Shown here: one piece after another, positions 8,705 through 16,945 of the stretch | Layout: each line of letters starts with the position of its first letter | Numbering within the stretch: the stretch's first letter is position 1 | Assembly: GCF_014337155.1 (NCBI RefSeq) | Contig: NZ_CP060632.1 | Span: forward strand, 446,001-510,000 | DNA: 64,000 nt | Source of the DNA: Wujia chipingensis | Lineage (GTDB): Bacteria > Bacillota > Clostridia > Lachnospirales > Lachnospiraceae | Reading direction: 5' to 3' | Notes under the pieces: model-generated | What the model was told of the DNA's origin: nothing | What the model saw: only the letters and a program-made list of their open reading frames with translations | The model's database searches: none | Translations under genes and position numbers: made by a program

Positions 8705-11068
8705 ATGTACTGGAATATCTTAAAGCGGGATATCAAACGGAAAAAGACGATGAATGTGATCCTGTTATTGTTCACAATTCTGGCGGCGGTTTTTGTTGCA
8801 AGTGGTCTGAACAATGTGGTCACGGTTATGAATGGAACTGATTATTTTTTTGAAAAAGCCGGGATCAAAGATTATGTGTTGTTCACGCAGAACGGGGATG
8901 GCGGCGTAGAGCAGATCCTGAAAACATCGGGATGTGTAAAGGATTACAGCATGGAAAAATGTATCTGGGGAACGAATGGAGATATCACATATCAGGGCGA
9001 GAAACTGAAGGTAAAGAACAATACTTTGTTGATACAATCGCTGGATACGACGCAGTTTCATTATTTTCTGGAAGATAATCAGGAGTTGACGGAGATTGCG
9101 GACGGAGAAATCTATATTACTGCTGGAAGTTTTGCAAGAAATGATATGCACGTCGGAGATACGATCCGGATTCAGATGAAAAACACAGATAAGACATTTC
9201 GAGTAGCGGGCGAAATCAAAGATGCGCTGCTTGGTTCTGACCTTATGGGAAATACAAGATTTCTGCTCAGCGAAAATGATTTCAAAGCGTATGAAGCGGA
9301 CAAATCGTTGGAACCTTATCTTGGGAGAATCTTTCAGGTGGAGACGGATGATACAGGGACACTTTCGGCGGAATTGGCAAGCGCAACCAATATATTGTTT
9401 TCTTCAGAGAGAGCTACAATCCGCCTGTCGTATGTTATGGATATGATTCTGGCGATGCTTGTGCTTGTGCTGAGTATCTGCCTGATCATCGTATCCTTCG
9501 TGATTTTGAAATTTGTGATTACATTTTCCATCCGGGAGGAATTTCGCGAGATTGGCGTGATGAAGGCGATCGGTATCCGAAATGCGAAGATACGGCGCCT
9601 GTATATTGTGAAATATCTGGCAATGGCAATCGTTGGCGGAATAGTCGGATTTTTCGTGAGCATTCCATTTGGCAATCTGCTGATCGCATCTGTCTCGAAA
9701 AAGATGGTGCTTGGCAATGAGGGTGGGTATCTCTTTAATGCAATCGGCGTGTTGGCTGTGATTGGTCTGATGGTTGGATTTGCGTATCTTTGCACAGGAA
9801 AGGTCAGAAAGCTGACACCGGTTGACGCGATACGAAACGGACAGACGGGAGAACGGTATCACAAAAAAACGATATACCGGTTAAGTAAAAGTCGCGCGCG
9901 TACACCATTTTATATGGCACTGAATGATATATTGAGTGCACCACGCCGGTTTATTACAATCGTGCTGCCATTTTTTATCTGCTCGGTATTTATGCTTGGC
10001 GTTGTGATGGTGACATCGACGATGCAGAGTAAGAGTATGATCACCTGTTTTGGAAAGGAGTCGGATATCTATATCACAGATCCTAAAATGATGAAAACGG
10101 TTCTTGTGGATAAGGATCAAGAGCCCGTCCTGCAGGAGAACTATCAGGCGATTGCGGATGAGTTGGAAGCTGCAGGTATGCCGGTGGATAAGGTAAGCAT
10201 GGAAGTCTGGTACAAGTATGCCTGTGAGGCAAATGGAAAGTTATATTCTGTGTTATTCCAGCAGAATACAGAGACGCATACGACGGATTATACATATGAG
10301 AAGGGAACTCCACCACAAAATGCGTATGAGATAGCCATTACGCCAATGATTGCCGACCAGCTTGGCGTGGAAATCGGAGATACAGTTACGATTGATTTTG
10401 GAACGGAGAAACGGGACTGTGTTGTGACAGCGTTATTTCAGACAATGAACCAGTTGGGAAAGGTTGGACGGCTCCATGAAGAGGCACCGACTTCAATGAA
10501 GTATTCGACGACCATGCCGGGCTTTCAGGTTGATTTTTCAGATCATCCAGATGAGAAGGAGATTCGGACGCGTGTAAAGAAAATCAAGGAATTATATGGA
10601 ATTACCGGAGTGTTTGATGCTGCGGGATATTGCGTAGATTGCATGGGCGTTGGGGATACGATGGATACGGTCTGTCTGCTGCTTTTGGCGATAACAGGAA
10701 TCGTCGTTATTCTCGTGACGGTTTTGATGGAACGGTCGTTTATATCTACGGAACATGGACAGATTGCTCTTTTGAAAGCGATTGGATTTTCTAATCGAAG
10801 CATCTTCTGGTGGCATGTAATACGGTTCATGCTGGTTGCTGGGTTTGCAGAAATCCTTGCAGTTGTACTGACCAGACCAATTACGAAACTGTGGTGTGAT
10901 CCGATCTGGGCGATGATGGGAGCGACAAATGTAGATTATTATTTCAGTCCGGTAAGAATCATCTTGATCTATCCGGGTATCGTGCTTGCGATTACATGGA
11001 TTGCAGTCAGCGTGACCGCATTTCATATACGCAGGATTCGTGGCACAGACATTGTAAATGTAGAGTAG
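8705..11068 (+). CDS. ABC transporter permease, FtsX-like
   Basis: 787 residues. First membrane helix at about 15-37, then a MacB-type extracellular domain (about 40-240), three helices between about 245 and 385 forming an FtsX core (REEFREIGVMKAIGIRNAKIRRL coupling motif), a fifth helix near 415-440, a second extracellular domain and a C-terminal three-helix FtsX core (650-780) with the repeat coupling motif HGQIALLKAIGFSNRSI. This duplicated layout is that of exporters of peptides, lipoproteins or antibiotics. It pairs with the ATPase 40 nt downstream and is preceded by a two-component system. Confidence 0.92.
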   Translation: MYWNILKRDIKRKKTMNVILLLFTILAAVFVASGLNNVVTVMNGTDYFFEKAGIKDYVLFTQNGDGGVEQILKTSGCVKDYSMEKCIWGTNGDITYQGEKLKVKNNTLLIQSLDTTQFHYFLEDNQELTEIADGEIYITAGSFARNDMHVGDTIRIQMKNTDKTFRVAGEIKDALLGSDLMGNTRFLLSENDFKAYEADKSLEPYLGRIFQVETDDTGTLSAELASATNILFSSERATIRLSYVMDMILAMLVLVLSICLIIVSFVILKFVITFSIREEFREIGVMKAIGIRNAKIRRLYIVKYLAMAIVGGIVGFFVSIPFGNLLIASVSKKMVLGNEGGYLFNAIGVLAVIGLMVGFAYLCTGKVRKLTPVDAIRNGQTGERYHKKTIYRLSKSRARTPFYMALNDILSAPRRFITIVLPFFICSVFMLGVVMVTSTMQSKSMITCFGKESDIYITDPKMMKTVLVDKDQEPVLQENYQAIADELEAAGMPVDKVSMEVWYKYACEANGKLYSVLFQQNTETHTTDYTYEKGTPPQNAYEIAITPMIADQLGVEIGDTVTIDFGTEKRDCVVTALFQTMNQLGKVGRLHEEAPTSMKYSTTMPGFQVDFSDHPDEKEIRTRVKKIKELYGITGVFDAAGYCVDCMGVGDTMDTVCLLLLAITGIVVILVTVLMERSFISTEHGQIALLKAIGFSNRSIFWWHVIRFMLVAGFAEILAVVLTRPITKLWCDPIWAMMGATNVDYYFSPVRIILIYPGIVLAITWIAVSVTAFHIRRIRGTDIVNVE

Positions 11069-11107
11069 GAGTGCACTTGGAAAATGAAATCGGAAAGGGT
11101 GTAAATT

Positions 11108-11872
11108 ATGGCGAATATATTGGAAGTAAAAGATTTGTGCAAAACATATGTGATTGACAAGCGGCAGAATAACGTTCTTCGAAATGTGAACTTTGAAGTG
11201 GAAGAGGGCGATATGGTAGCAATCATGGGACCTTCTGGTTCCGGAAAGTCGACACTGCTTTATTCGGTATCGGGTATGGATGTGCCGACAAGCGGAACGG
11301 TTTGCTTTGCAGGCAGGGATATTGCGAAACTGTCACAGACGGAGCTTGCGAAGGTGCGGCTGGATGAGATGGGATTTATCTTCCAGCAGATGTATATGAT
11401 GAAGAATCTGACAATATTGGATAACATTCTGCTTCCGGCAATGGAGAGTAAAAAGGATGAGCGGTCGCGTGCCGAGAAGGTTGCATTTGCGGAAGAATTG
11501 ATGCGGAAACTGTCAATCATAGAGGTTGCAGACAATGATATCAATGAGGTTTCCGGGGGACAACTGCAGCGGGCGTGTATCTGCAGAAGCATGGTGAATC
11601 ATCCGAAGCTTCTTTTTGCAGATGAACCGACCGGTGCATTGAACCGGGCTGCATCAACAGAGGTTATGGATGCGCTTGGGAAGCTGAATCGCGAAGGAAC
11701 GACGATTATGATGGTAACACATGATGCCAAGGTTGCATCCCGCTGCAAGAGAGTCTTATATATATTGGATGGAACAATCAAAGGGGAATACAAAGCCCCG
11801 GAGGATGAGAATTTATCGGATGCAGACCGCGAACGCAGATTACAGAACTGGCTGCTGGATCTGGGGTGGTAG
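11108..11872 (+). CDS. ABC transporter ATP-binding protein
   Basis: 254 residues, MacB/LolD-type ATPase. Walker A GPSGSGKST (about 41-49), Q-loop FIFQQMYMM, signature VSGGQLQRACI (Val replaces the usual Leu), Walker [13 protein letters not shown] (Asn replaces the usual final Asp of the D-loop), H-loop MMVTHDAKV. A C-terminal tail of about 30 residues extends beyond the usual length. Partner of the permease encoded at 8705. Ribosome site GGAAAGGG, 10 nt upstream. Confidence 0.95.
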   Translation: MANILEVKDLCKTYVIDKRQNNVLRNVNFEVEEGDMVAIMGPSGSGKSTLLYSVSGMDVPTSGTVCFAGRDIAKLSQTELAKVRLDEMGFIFQQMYMMKNLTILDNILLPAMESKKDERSRAEKVAFAEELMRKLSIIEVADNDINEVSGGQLQRACICRSMVNHPKLLFADEPTGALNRAASTEVMDALGKLNREGTTIMMVTHDAKVASRCKRVLYILDGTIKGEYKAPEDENLSDADRERRLQNWLLDLGW

Positions 11873-11882
11873 AGTTAGAAGA

Positions 11883-11910
11883 GCAGATATCATAGGGTAT
11901 CTGCTTTTTT
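11883..11910 (+). terminator. Rho-independent terminator
   Basis: GCAGATATC/GGTATCTGC stem followed by TTTTTT just after the ATPase gene; ends the ABC transcription unit. Confidence 0.85.
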
Positions 11911-11912
11911 AT

Positions 11913-11973
11913 TTGACGCGCGATATAAAAATAAATATACTTAGGAATGGAATCTATTTGTCGCACGACAAAT
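11913..11973 (+). promoter_or_regulatory. Orphan promoter with palindromic operator
   Basis: TTGACG (11913-11918), 17-bp spacer, TATACT (11936-11941) make a good promoter. Fifteen bp downstream is a perfect 8+2+8 palindrome ATTTGTCGCACGACAAAT (11956-11973), an operator-like site of unknown regulator. No intact gene follows; instead an azlD remnant does. Confidence 0.65.
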
Positions 11974-11998
11974 AAACATAAAGGAATCAATAGTTAAG

Positions 11999-12150
11999 AT
12001 GAGCAAACAAAAGAGAAAAATATTGCGACGAGTCACAAGCCGGCACTTATTGGCTTGGGCGTGGCAGTCAGTTACAAATGGAAGCACAATACATTTTTGA
12101 GCATCCTGCTTGGGACAGTCTGTTATATGGTGCTTCTGCGGATTTTCTAG
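11999..12150 (+). pseudogene. Remnant of azlD (branched-chain amino acid export subunit) fused to a short leader
   Basis: From 12025 to the TAG at 12148-12150 the frame reads ATSHKPALIGLGVAV, then a segment ending TFLSILLGTVCYMVLLRIF, the last 41 residues of an AzlD-type protein (small four-helix partner of AzlC). The first part of azlD and all of azlC are gone. Upstream, ATG at 11999 with a weak AAGGAAT ribosome site opens a different frame of eight or nine lysine-rich codons (MSKQKRKI) that may be the start of a lost regulator gene. The most likely history is one deletion that joined a regulator promoter to the azlD tail. Confidence 0.7.
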
Positions 12151-12292
12151 TTCGCGCATAAAAAATGGCTAAAAATCAGGGGTTGCAACCATCGGTTGAC
12201 AAATTGTCCGTGCGGCTTTCTTGTGTGTAACGGAGAAAATTCGTACGATAAGAACATCAAATATGCCATGCGGATGGCAGGAGGAGGCGCTT

Positions 12293-13285
12293 ATGATATT
12301 AGCGGATAAGATTATTAACTTGCGAAAAAAGAATGGTTGGTCTCAGGAAGAGCTGGCACATAAATTAGGAGTCAGCCGACAATCCATTTCCAAATATGAA
12401 GGGGCACAGGCAGTTCCGGACCTGGATAAAATATTGAAGCTTAGTCAGATCTTTGGTGTGACGACGGACTATCTCATTAAAGATGAGATGGAAGAGGAGA
12501 TTTATACCGGGGAGGATTCTTATGAAGAAGACAAACCACAGTATAAAGTGACAATGGAAATGGCAAGTGAATTTTTGCAGATCATAAAAGAGGCTGCAAA
12601 AAGAATCGCATTTGCAACATGGCTCTGCGTGATATCACCAATCTGCCTGATCGTGTTAGGGGCAGCCAGCGAAGTGGAAGTGTTTGGAATCGGAGAAGAC
12701 TTTGCAGGTGGAGTTGGAATGTGTGTGATGTTCATACTGGTTGGAATTGCGGTTGCAATTTTTGTATGTACCGATATGAAACAGAAGAAATTTGAATTCT
12801 TAGAGACAAAATGCTTCGAGACAGAATATGGTGTGACAGGAATGGTGAAGGAACGCAAAGAACAGTTCCATGAGCGATATGTCCGTTACAATGTGATTGG
12901 TGTTACATTGTGTATATTTTCTGTGATTCCGCTTTTTGGCGGTATAGCTATATTCGGTGATCGGGACTTCCCGATTGTATGTATGGTAGGGATTATGCTG
13001 TTTCTGATTTCTTGTGGTGTATATTTCTTTGTGCTGGGAGGAACGCAGATGGCTGCCATGGAGAAACTTCTTGAAGAAGGCGATTATACAAGGGCAAAAA
13101 AGAAAATCAGCGACAAGATGGGCGCATTTTCACTTGCGTATTGGCTTGGTTCAACAGCGATTTTTCTTGGTATCAGCTTTATCACGAACGATTGGAAAGA
13201 TGCTGGGATCGTATGGCCGATTGTCGGCGTATTGTATGCGGCTGTACGTGTGATTGTGGAGCATGTATGCAGTAAGGAAAAATAG
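12293..13285 (+). CDS. XRE-family regulator with C-terminal membrane domain
   Basis: 330 residues. Residues 1-66 are a Cro/CI-type helix-turn-helix (LRKKNGWSQEELAHKLGVSRQSISKYEGAQAVPDLDKIL). A linker leads to about six membrane helices between 100 and 330. The start at 12293 is chosen over an upstream in-frame start at 12221 because AGGAGGCGC lies 4-11 nt before it and HTH proteins of this type begin with MILADKI. Membrane-bound XRE proteins of this architecture are common in Clostridia but their targets are unknown. It is transcribed toward the toxin-antitoxin locus. Confidence 0.85.
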   Translation: MILADKIINLRKKNGWSQEELAHKLGVSRQSISKYEGAQAVPDLDKILKLSQIFGVTTDYLIKDEMEEEIYTGEDSYEEDKPQYKVTMEMASEFLQIIKEAAKRIAFATWLCVISPICLIVLGAASEVEVFGIGEDFAGGVGMCVMFILVGIAVAIFVCTDMKQKKFEFLETKCFETEYGVTGMVKERKEQFHERYVRYNVIGVTLCIFSVIPLFGGIAIFGDRDFPIVCMVGIMLFLISCGVYFFVLGGTQMAAMEKLLEEGDYTRAKKKISDKMGAFSLAYWLGSTAIFLGISFITNDWKDAGIVWPIVGVLYAAVRVIVEHVCSKEK

Positions 13286-13312
13286 CCATTGTAAGGTATG
13301 CATCAATGTAAC

Positions 13313-13342
13313 TCAAAAGGGCACTTGAAAAATCAAGTACCC
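13313..13342 (-). terminator. Terminator of the toxin mRNA (minus strand)
   Basis: On the minus strand GGGTACTTG and CAAGTGCCC pair and are followed by TTTT. The hairpin also covers the -35 box (TTGAAA 13325-13330) of the antisense RNA promoter. On the plus strand no T-run follows, so it points to a minus-strand transcript ending here. Confidence 0.65.
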
Positions 13343-13353
13343 TCGTGTATAAT
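13325..13353 (+). promoter_or_regulatory. Promoter of the antisense RNA
   Basis: TTGAAA (13325-13330), 17-bp spacer, TATAAT (13348-13353). Near-consensus, with no open frame after it, as expected for a small RNA. Confidence 0.75.
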
Positions 13354-13359
13354 CTACTT

Positions 13360-13454
13360 AGAAAGGTAATCGGATGTAATATCCGATTTGCCCTCAGTAA
13401 ATACAGATTTTAGAAATAGCATTCACTTTGGTCGGTGGGATGCTATTTCTTTTT
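13360..13454 (+). ncRNA. Predicted antisense antitoxin RNA (about 95 nt)
   Basis: Begins 6-7 nt after the consensus promoter. Contains a 5' hairpin AATCGGAT/ATCCGATT (13368-13388) and ends in a terminator hairpin GAAATAGCAT...ATGCTATTTC (13413-13449) followed by TTTTT. The last dozen nt are antisense to the stop codon of the toxin frame and the rest to its 3' untranslated region. This is the layout of RatA/TxpA and SR5/BsrE type I systems, where the antisense RNA pairs with the toxin mRNA 3' end. Existence of the RNA is predicted, not shown. Confidence 0.65.
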
Positions 13455-13526
13455 ATTATGATCGTCTATGTAAGACAAAGCCGCGAAAACAACGAGCAAT
13501 AAAGTTAAAACTTCAAGCGTGTTCAT
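13443..13526 (-). CDS. Type I toxin-like hydrophobic peptide (putative holin-like toxin)
   Basis: A 27-codon frame translating to MNTLEVLTLLLVVFAALSYI followed by DDHNKKK: one membrane helix followed by a charged tail, the signature of the putative holin-like toxin family (Hol_Tox; TxpA/BsrG-like). It is preceded by a very strong ribosome site AAGGAGGGTG, 8 nt before the ATG, and by its own promoter. The site could be masked: CCCTC about 20 nt upstream can pair with GAGGG of the ribosome site, as in other type I toxins. Expression would be expected to damage the membrane unless the antisense RNA is present. Confidence 0.8.
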   Translation of the reverse strand: MNTLEVLTLLLVVFAALSYIDDHNKKK

Positions 13527-13610
13527 AGGGCATCACCCTCCTTCGTAAAACTAGAGGGCATCAAATAATCGGAAAATCACATCCTGCTTTCTTTTCAATT
13601 ACACAATAAA

Positions 13611-13639
13611 AGCATATCATAAATCGAACAACCGTTCAA
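13611..13639 (-). promoter_or_regulatory. Toxin gene promoter
   Basis: On the minus strand TTGAAC (13639-13634), a 17-bp spacer and TATGCT (13616-13611). Predicted start about 13604 gives a 5' leader of roughly 78 nt before the toxin ATG. It is back to back with the rubrerythrin promoter. Confidence 0.65.
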
Positions 13640-13652
13640 TATAAAAACCTAA

Positions 13653-13703
13653 TTGACAAATAAAATTTCTTTTGTATAATATATGAAATAGTAATAATTA
13701 CTA
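13653..13703 (+). promoter_or_regulatory. Rubrerythrin promoter with PerR-like box
   Basis: TTGACA (13653-13658), 16-bp spacer, TATAAT (13675-13680). Nine bp downstream is the perfect palindrome TAGTAATAATTACTA (13689-13703), matching 10 of 14 defined positions of the PerR box TTATAATNATTATAA. Its position over the transcription start fits repression relieved by peroxide; this is inference from the site and the gene. Confidence 0.65.
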
Positions 13704-13725
13704 CTTTTGAAAGGAGAAACGAGTT

Positions 13726-14265
13726 ATGGCAAATAAGTACGCAGGAACACAGACAGAGAAGAATTTATTGGAGGCATTTTCGGGCGAATCACAGGCTCGA
13801 AACAAATATACGTATTTTGCTTCCAAGGCGAAGAAGGACGGATTCGAGCAGATCGCTTCCCTGTTCCTGAAGACCGCAGACAATGAGAAAGAGCATGCAA
13901 AGATGTGGTTCAAGGAATTGAATGGAATTGGAAGCACGGTTGAGAATCTGGCTGCGGCGGCTGAGGGCGAGAACTACGAGTGGACTGATATGTATGAGGG
14001 CTTTGCAAAGACGGCTGAGGAAGAGGGCTTCCCAGAGCTTGCAGAGAAGTTCCGTCTCGTTGGTGCTATTGAGAAGCGGCATGAGGAACGCTATCGCGCA
14101 CTACTGCACAATGTGGAGATGCAGGAAGTATTTGCGAAGAGCGAGGTCAAGGTATGGGAGTGCAGAAACTGCGGACATATCGTAGTTGGCGAGAAGGCAC
14201 CGGAGGTTTGCCCGGTATGCGCACATCCACAGTCTTACTTTGAGGTACATGCTGAGAATTATTAA
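13726..14265 (+). CDS. rbr: Rubrerythrin
   Basis: 179 residues. The N-terminal ferritin-like four-helix domain carries the di-iron ligands in [28 protein letters not shown] and IEKRHEERY; the C-terminal rubredoxin domain has two Cys-x2-Cys pairs (CRNCG about 146-150 and [11 protein letters not shown] about 163-173). It reduces hydrogen peroxide to water in anaerobes, taking electrons via rubredoxin or NADH-dependent reductases, in the cytoplasm. Alone in its transcription unit, with a consensus promoter, PerR-like box, AAAGGAG ribosome site and terminator. Confidence 0.97.
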   Translation: MANKYAGTQTEKNLLEAFSGESQARNKYTYFASKAKKDGFEQIASLFLKTADNEKEHAKMWFKELNGIGSTVENLAAAAEGENYEWTDMYEGFAKTAEEEGFPELAEKFRLVGAIEKRHEERYRALLHNVEMQEVFAKSEVKVWECRNCGHIVVGEKAPEVCPVCAHPQSYFEVHAENY

Positions 14266-14277
14266 ATAGAATGTGGA

Positions 14278-14316
14278 AAAGGGCTGTTGCTTAATATGTG
14301 GCGACGGCTCTTTTTT
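14278..14316 (+). terminator. Rho-independent terminator after rubrerythrin
   Basis: AGGGCTGTTGC and GCGACGGCTCT pair (with G-T pairs) and are followed by TTTTTT. Confidence 0.8.
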
Positions 14317-14332
14317 ATTTCCAAAATAGTGG

Positions 14333-14377
14333 TTGACTATTTCTTTTTTACTACTATAATAGTTCTAAAAAGAACTA
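14333..14377 (+). promoter_or_regulatory. MarR/MATE promoter and operator
   Basis: TTGACT (14333-14338), 16-bp spacer, TATAAT (14355-14360). The palindrome TAGTTCTAAAAAGAACTA (14360-14377) begins on the last base of the -10 box and covers the transcription start, a classic position for MarR autorepression. Confidence 0.8.
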
Positions 14378-14398
14378 ATTGAAAGAAGGAACCGAGAA

Positions 14399-14839
14399 AT
14401 GAAACTTCAGACGCCATCCAATGTCTTTGACATGACGAAATGTCTGATGAAACTACAGGAGAAATATCTGGAAAGTGTGCGGTATGAGTTTAATCTCAGC
14501 CGCATCGAGATTATTATTCTGACGTTTCTGCACAATAACCCTTCCTATGATTCTGCGCGGGATATTGTGGAATTCCGGATGCTACAGCGGGGAAATGTGT
14601 CTGCGGCTGTCGATACTCTGGAGAAAAAAGGATATCTTACACGATATACAGATCCGGATGACAAGCGGATCATACACCTGAAACTCACGGGACAGACAGA
14701 CGATATTGTCCGTGCTATTGAAGAAAAACAGGAAGCCCTTGTATCGTGCATCTTTGCGGGATTTTCGGAGGATGAAAAGAAGAATTTTGCAGCGTACAAT
14801 GAGCGGCTGTATCAAAATGTAATGTCACATTTGAAATAA
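14399..14839 (+). CDS. MarR family transcriptional regulator
   Basis: 146 residues with the MarR winged helix: ESVRYEFNLSRIEIIILTFLHNN, recognition helix RGNVSAAVDTLEKKGYL and wing RYTDPDDKRIIHLKLT. MarR proteins are dimeric repressors released by phenolic or drug-like ligands. The gene sits 41 nt before a MATE pump and shares its promoter, whose start site carries an 18-bp palindrome; it probably controls both. Family-specific ligand unknown. Confidence 0.93.
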   Translation: MKLQTPSNVFDMTKCLMKLQEKYLESVRYEFNLSRIEIIILTFLHNNPSYDSARDIVEFRMLQRGNVSAAVDTLEKKGYLTRYTDPDDKRIIHLKLTGQTDDIVRAIEEKQEALVSCIFAGFSEDEKKNFAAYNERLYQNVMSHLK

Positions 14840-14880
14840 CGGAAAAATTATCAAGTATATAGTAGAAATGAGGAAAAGAA

Positions 14881-16290
14881 ATGAAACAACAAAATGAAAA
14901 CGAAGAATCGAATGCAACATCCGTGTCCGTACAATCCGACCGTACATTCTTAGCGACCGAGCCAATCGGAAAGCTGCTTGCGAAGCTGGCACTGCCGACA
15001 ATCGCCGCACAGTTGATTAACATGTTATATAACATTGTTGATCGTATCTATATCGGACATATCCCGGATACGGGGGCGATGGCACTGACCGGCGTGGGCG
15101 TCTGCATGCCACTGATCATGATTATAACTGCCTTTGCGGCATTGGTTGGAAATGGCGGCGCACCTCGTGCGACGATCTTCATGGGTAAAAATAAGAAAGA
15201 CGATGCGGAGAAGATACTCGCCAACTGTTTTACGATGCAGATACTCTTATCCGTTATTCTGACGGTAGTTTTGCTGATCTGGAACCGGGATTTCCTGCTC
15301 GCTTTTGGTGCAAGTGCCAACACGATCGAGTACGCGGCATCGTATATGAATATCTATGCACTCGGAACGATCTTTGTTCAGCTGACTCTTGGTATGAATG
15401 CGTTTATCACAGCGCAGGGTTTTGCGAAGGAAGGCATGCTCTCTGTATTGATCGGTGCAATCGCGAACATTATATTGGATCCGATCTTTATCTTCGGACT
15501 TCATATGGGTGTTCGGGGAGCTGCACTTGCGACAGTGATTTCCCAATGCTGCTCCTGCGTCTGGGTAATAAGCTTTCTGTTCGGGAAGCGGACGACACTC
15601 CGTATCCGTGGCAAAAACATGGGATTAAAGGCAGCGTACATCCTTCCGTGTCTGGCACTCGGCTCTGCGATCTTTATTATGCAGGGCAGCGAGAGTATTA
15701 TATCGGTGTGCTTTAATTCTTCTCTCCTGAAATACGGTGGGGATATCGCAGTCGGTGCGATGACGATCTTAACAAGTGTGATGCAGTTTGCGATGCTTCC
15801 CCTGCAGGGCTTGGGACAGGGTGCCCAGCCGATTATCAGCTACAATTATGGTGCGAAAAATGCATCCAGAGTCCGGGCTGCATTTAAACTATTGCTGAAG
15901 GTCAGCCTGCTATATTCCACGATTCTGTGGTTGTTTATCATATGCTTCCCGAAGGTTTTTGCATCGATTTTTACGACAGATGCAGCCTTGATTGCATTTA
16001 CCAAGGATGCGCTCCGTTATTACCTTGCAGCATTATTCATGTTTGGTATCCAGATTGCCTGTCAGATGACATTCAATGCACTGGGAAATGCACCGGCATC
16101 CATTCTTGTTGCGATTATGCGTAAATTTGTGCTCCTGCTCCCGCTTATTTTCATTCTGCCGCATATCATTACAGCAGATAAGACGATGGCTGTTTATTTG
16201 GCAGAGCCGATCGCGGACGTGCTTGCGGTGACATTTACATCAATCCTGTTTTCGTTCCAGTTTAAGAAAGCCTTGCGGGAGATTTCATAA
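14881..16290 (+). CDS. MATE family efflux transporter
   Basis: 469 residues with the twelve-helix MATE layout: an N-terminal half beginning IGKLLAKLALPTIAAQLINMLYNIVDRIYIGH and a repeated second half (GDIAVGAMTILTSVMQFAMLPLQGLGQGAQPIISYNYGA). The latter segment is the hallmark of the DinF/NorM-like bacterial branch. It should export cationic drugs or metabolites using Na+ or H+ gradients. A 35-residue cytoplasmic Asn/Glu-rich leader precedes helix 1. Located just downstream of the MarR gene. Start preceded by GAGGAAAAG. Confidence 0.95.
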   Translation: MKQQNENEESNATSVSVQSDRTFLATEPIGKLLAKLALPTIAAQLINMLYNIVDRIYIGHIPDTGAMALTGVGVCMPLIMIITAFAALVGNGGAPRATIFMGKNKKDDAEKILANCFTMQILLSVILTVVLLIWNRDFLLAFGASANTIEYAASYMNIYALGTIFVQLTLGMNAFITAQGFAKEGMLSVLIGAIANIILDPIFIFGLHMGVRGAALATVISQCCSCVWVISFLFGKRTTLRIRGKNMGLKAAYILPCLALGSAIFIMQGSESIISVCFNSSLLKYGGDIAVGAMTILTSVMQFAMLPLQGLGQGAQPIISYNYGAKNASRVRAAFKLLLKVSLLYSTILWLFIICFPKVFASIFTTDAALIAFTKDALRYYLAALFMFGIQIACQMTFNALGNAPASILVAIMRKFVLLLPLIFILPHIITADKTMAVYLAEPIADVLAVTFTSILFSFQFKKALREIS

Positions 16291-16398
16291 TTGTGTCTGA
16301 ACATGAATGATTTACATATAGTTAACATGAGATTGCTTGCAATATATAATCTTGATATGGTACACTGAAAAGCAATAAGTAACAGGGGAGGAAATGAG

Positions 16399-16779
16399 AT
16401 GAAGAGAAGGTTATTATGTGTTGTAATGGTTGTTGCGATGGCGTTGTGTCTTGCAGCATGTGGAGGTTCGGATTCAAAAAATGCGAAGATTACATCTGCG
16501 TGGTCAATTGTCGAAATGACAGTAAATGGGAAGTCTATGACATATGATGATTCAAACCGGGATGCAAAGGCACCACAGTTTTCGTGTGCGGATGGAACGA
16601 ATTTTACATTTACAAACAGTGGAAAGGCGCACACGGGAACACTGGAAAAATCAGGTGAAAAATACATCCTGCATTACAGTGATTCGAACAAAACGATGGA
16701 AGCGACGATTTCCGGAAAACAGATGACAATCGTGATTTCAGGGAGCGACAGCATGCGTCTGGTGTTCGAAACAAAGTGA
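16399..16779 (+). CDS. Small lipoprotein, unknown function
   Basis: 126 residues starting with a lipoprotein signal peptide MKRRLLCVVMVVAMALCLAAC, lipobox LAAC with Cys21 as lipidated residue. The mature part (about 105 residues) is a predicted beta-rich domain with an N-terminal WSIVEM segment and a C-terminal strand pair TISGKQMTIVI ... MRLVFETK, resembling lipocalin-like or DUF4923/5640-type small domains. Ribosome site GGGGAGGAAATGAG. No operon partner. Function not recognised. Confidence 0.8.
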   Translation: MKRRLLCVVMVVAMALCLAACGGSDSKNAKITSAWSIVEMTVNGKSMTYDDSNRDAKAPQFSCADGTNFTFTNSGKAHTGTLEKSGEKYILHYSDSNKTMEATISGKQMTIVISGSDSMRLVFETK

Positions 16780-16792
16780 TGAAACTTCAGGA

Positions 16793-16821
16793 TTGACAGA
16801 CCGGCAATACGGGCGTATAGT
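16793..16821 (+). promoter_or_regulatory. Promoter of the fluoride riboswitch transcript
   Basis: TTGACA (16793-16798), 17-bp spacer, TATAGT (16816-16821); transcription would start about 16828, a few nt before the aptamer. Confidence 0.8.
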
Positions 16822-16833
16822 TACATACAGAAA

Positions 16834-16924
16834 AAGGGAATGAGGTTCTCCCTCGGGTAACCGGAACTGCTTATAAAGCTGATGACTTCTACGATATTGA
16901 TCGCAGAAGGTGTCAGCTTTTTTT
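16834..16924 (+). promoter_or_regulatory. Fluoride riboswitch (crcB motif) with terminator
   Basis: The aptamer (about 16834-16893) shows the conserved crcB-motif pieces in order: GGGAATGAGGTTCTCCC hairpin, the AACCGGAACTGCTT segment, ATAAAGCTGATGACTTCTAC. The 3' part (AAAGCTGATGACTTCT, 16875-16890) can instead pair with AGAAGGTGTCAGCTTT (16905-16920), which is followed by TTTT: a terminator mutually exclusive with the ligand-bound aptamer. Fluoride binding should allow read-through into the antiporter gene. Aptamer identity is from motif recognition. Confidence 0.88.
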
Positions 16925-16945
16925 GAGCTTAAAAGGAGGAAAAAT

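Noticed and set aside
9334..9862. Two long antisense frames inside the ABC permease gene
   Set aside because: Low-complexity translations, overlap a well-supported permease.
16910..16945. Longer antiporter start
   Set aside because: Lies in the riboswitch terminator, no ribosome site; AAAAGGAGG sits before 16946.
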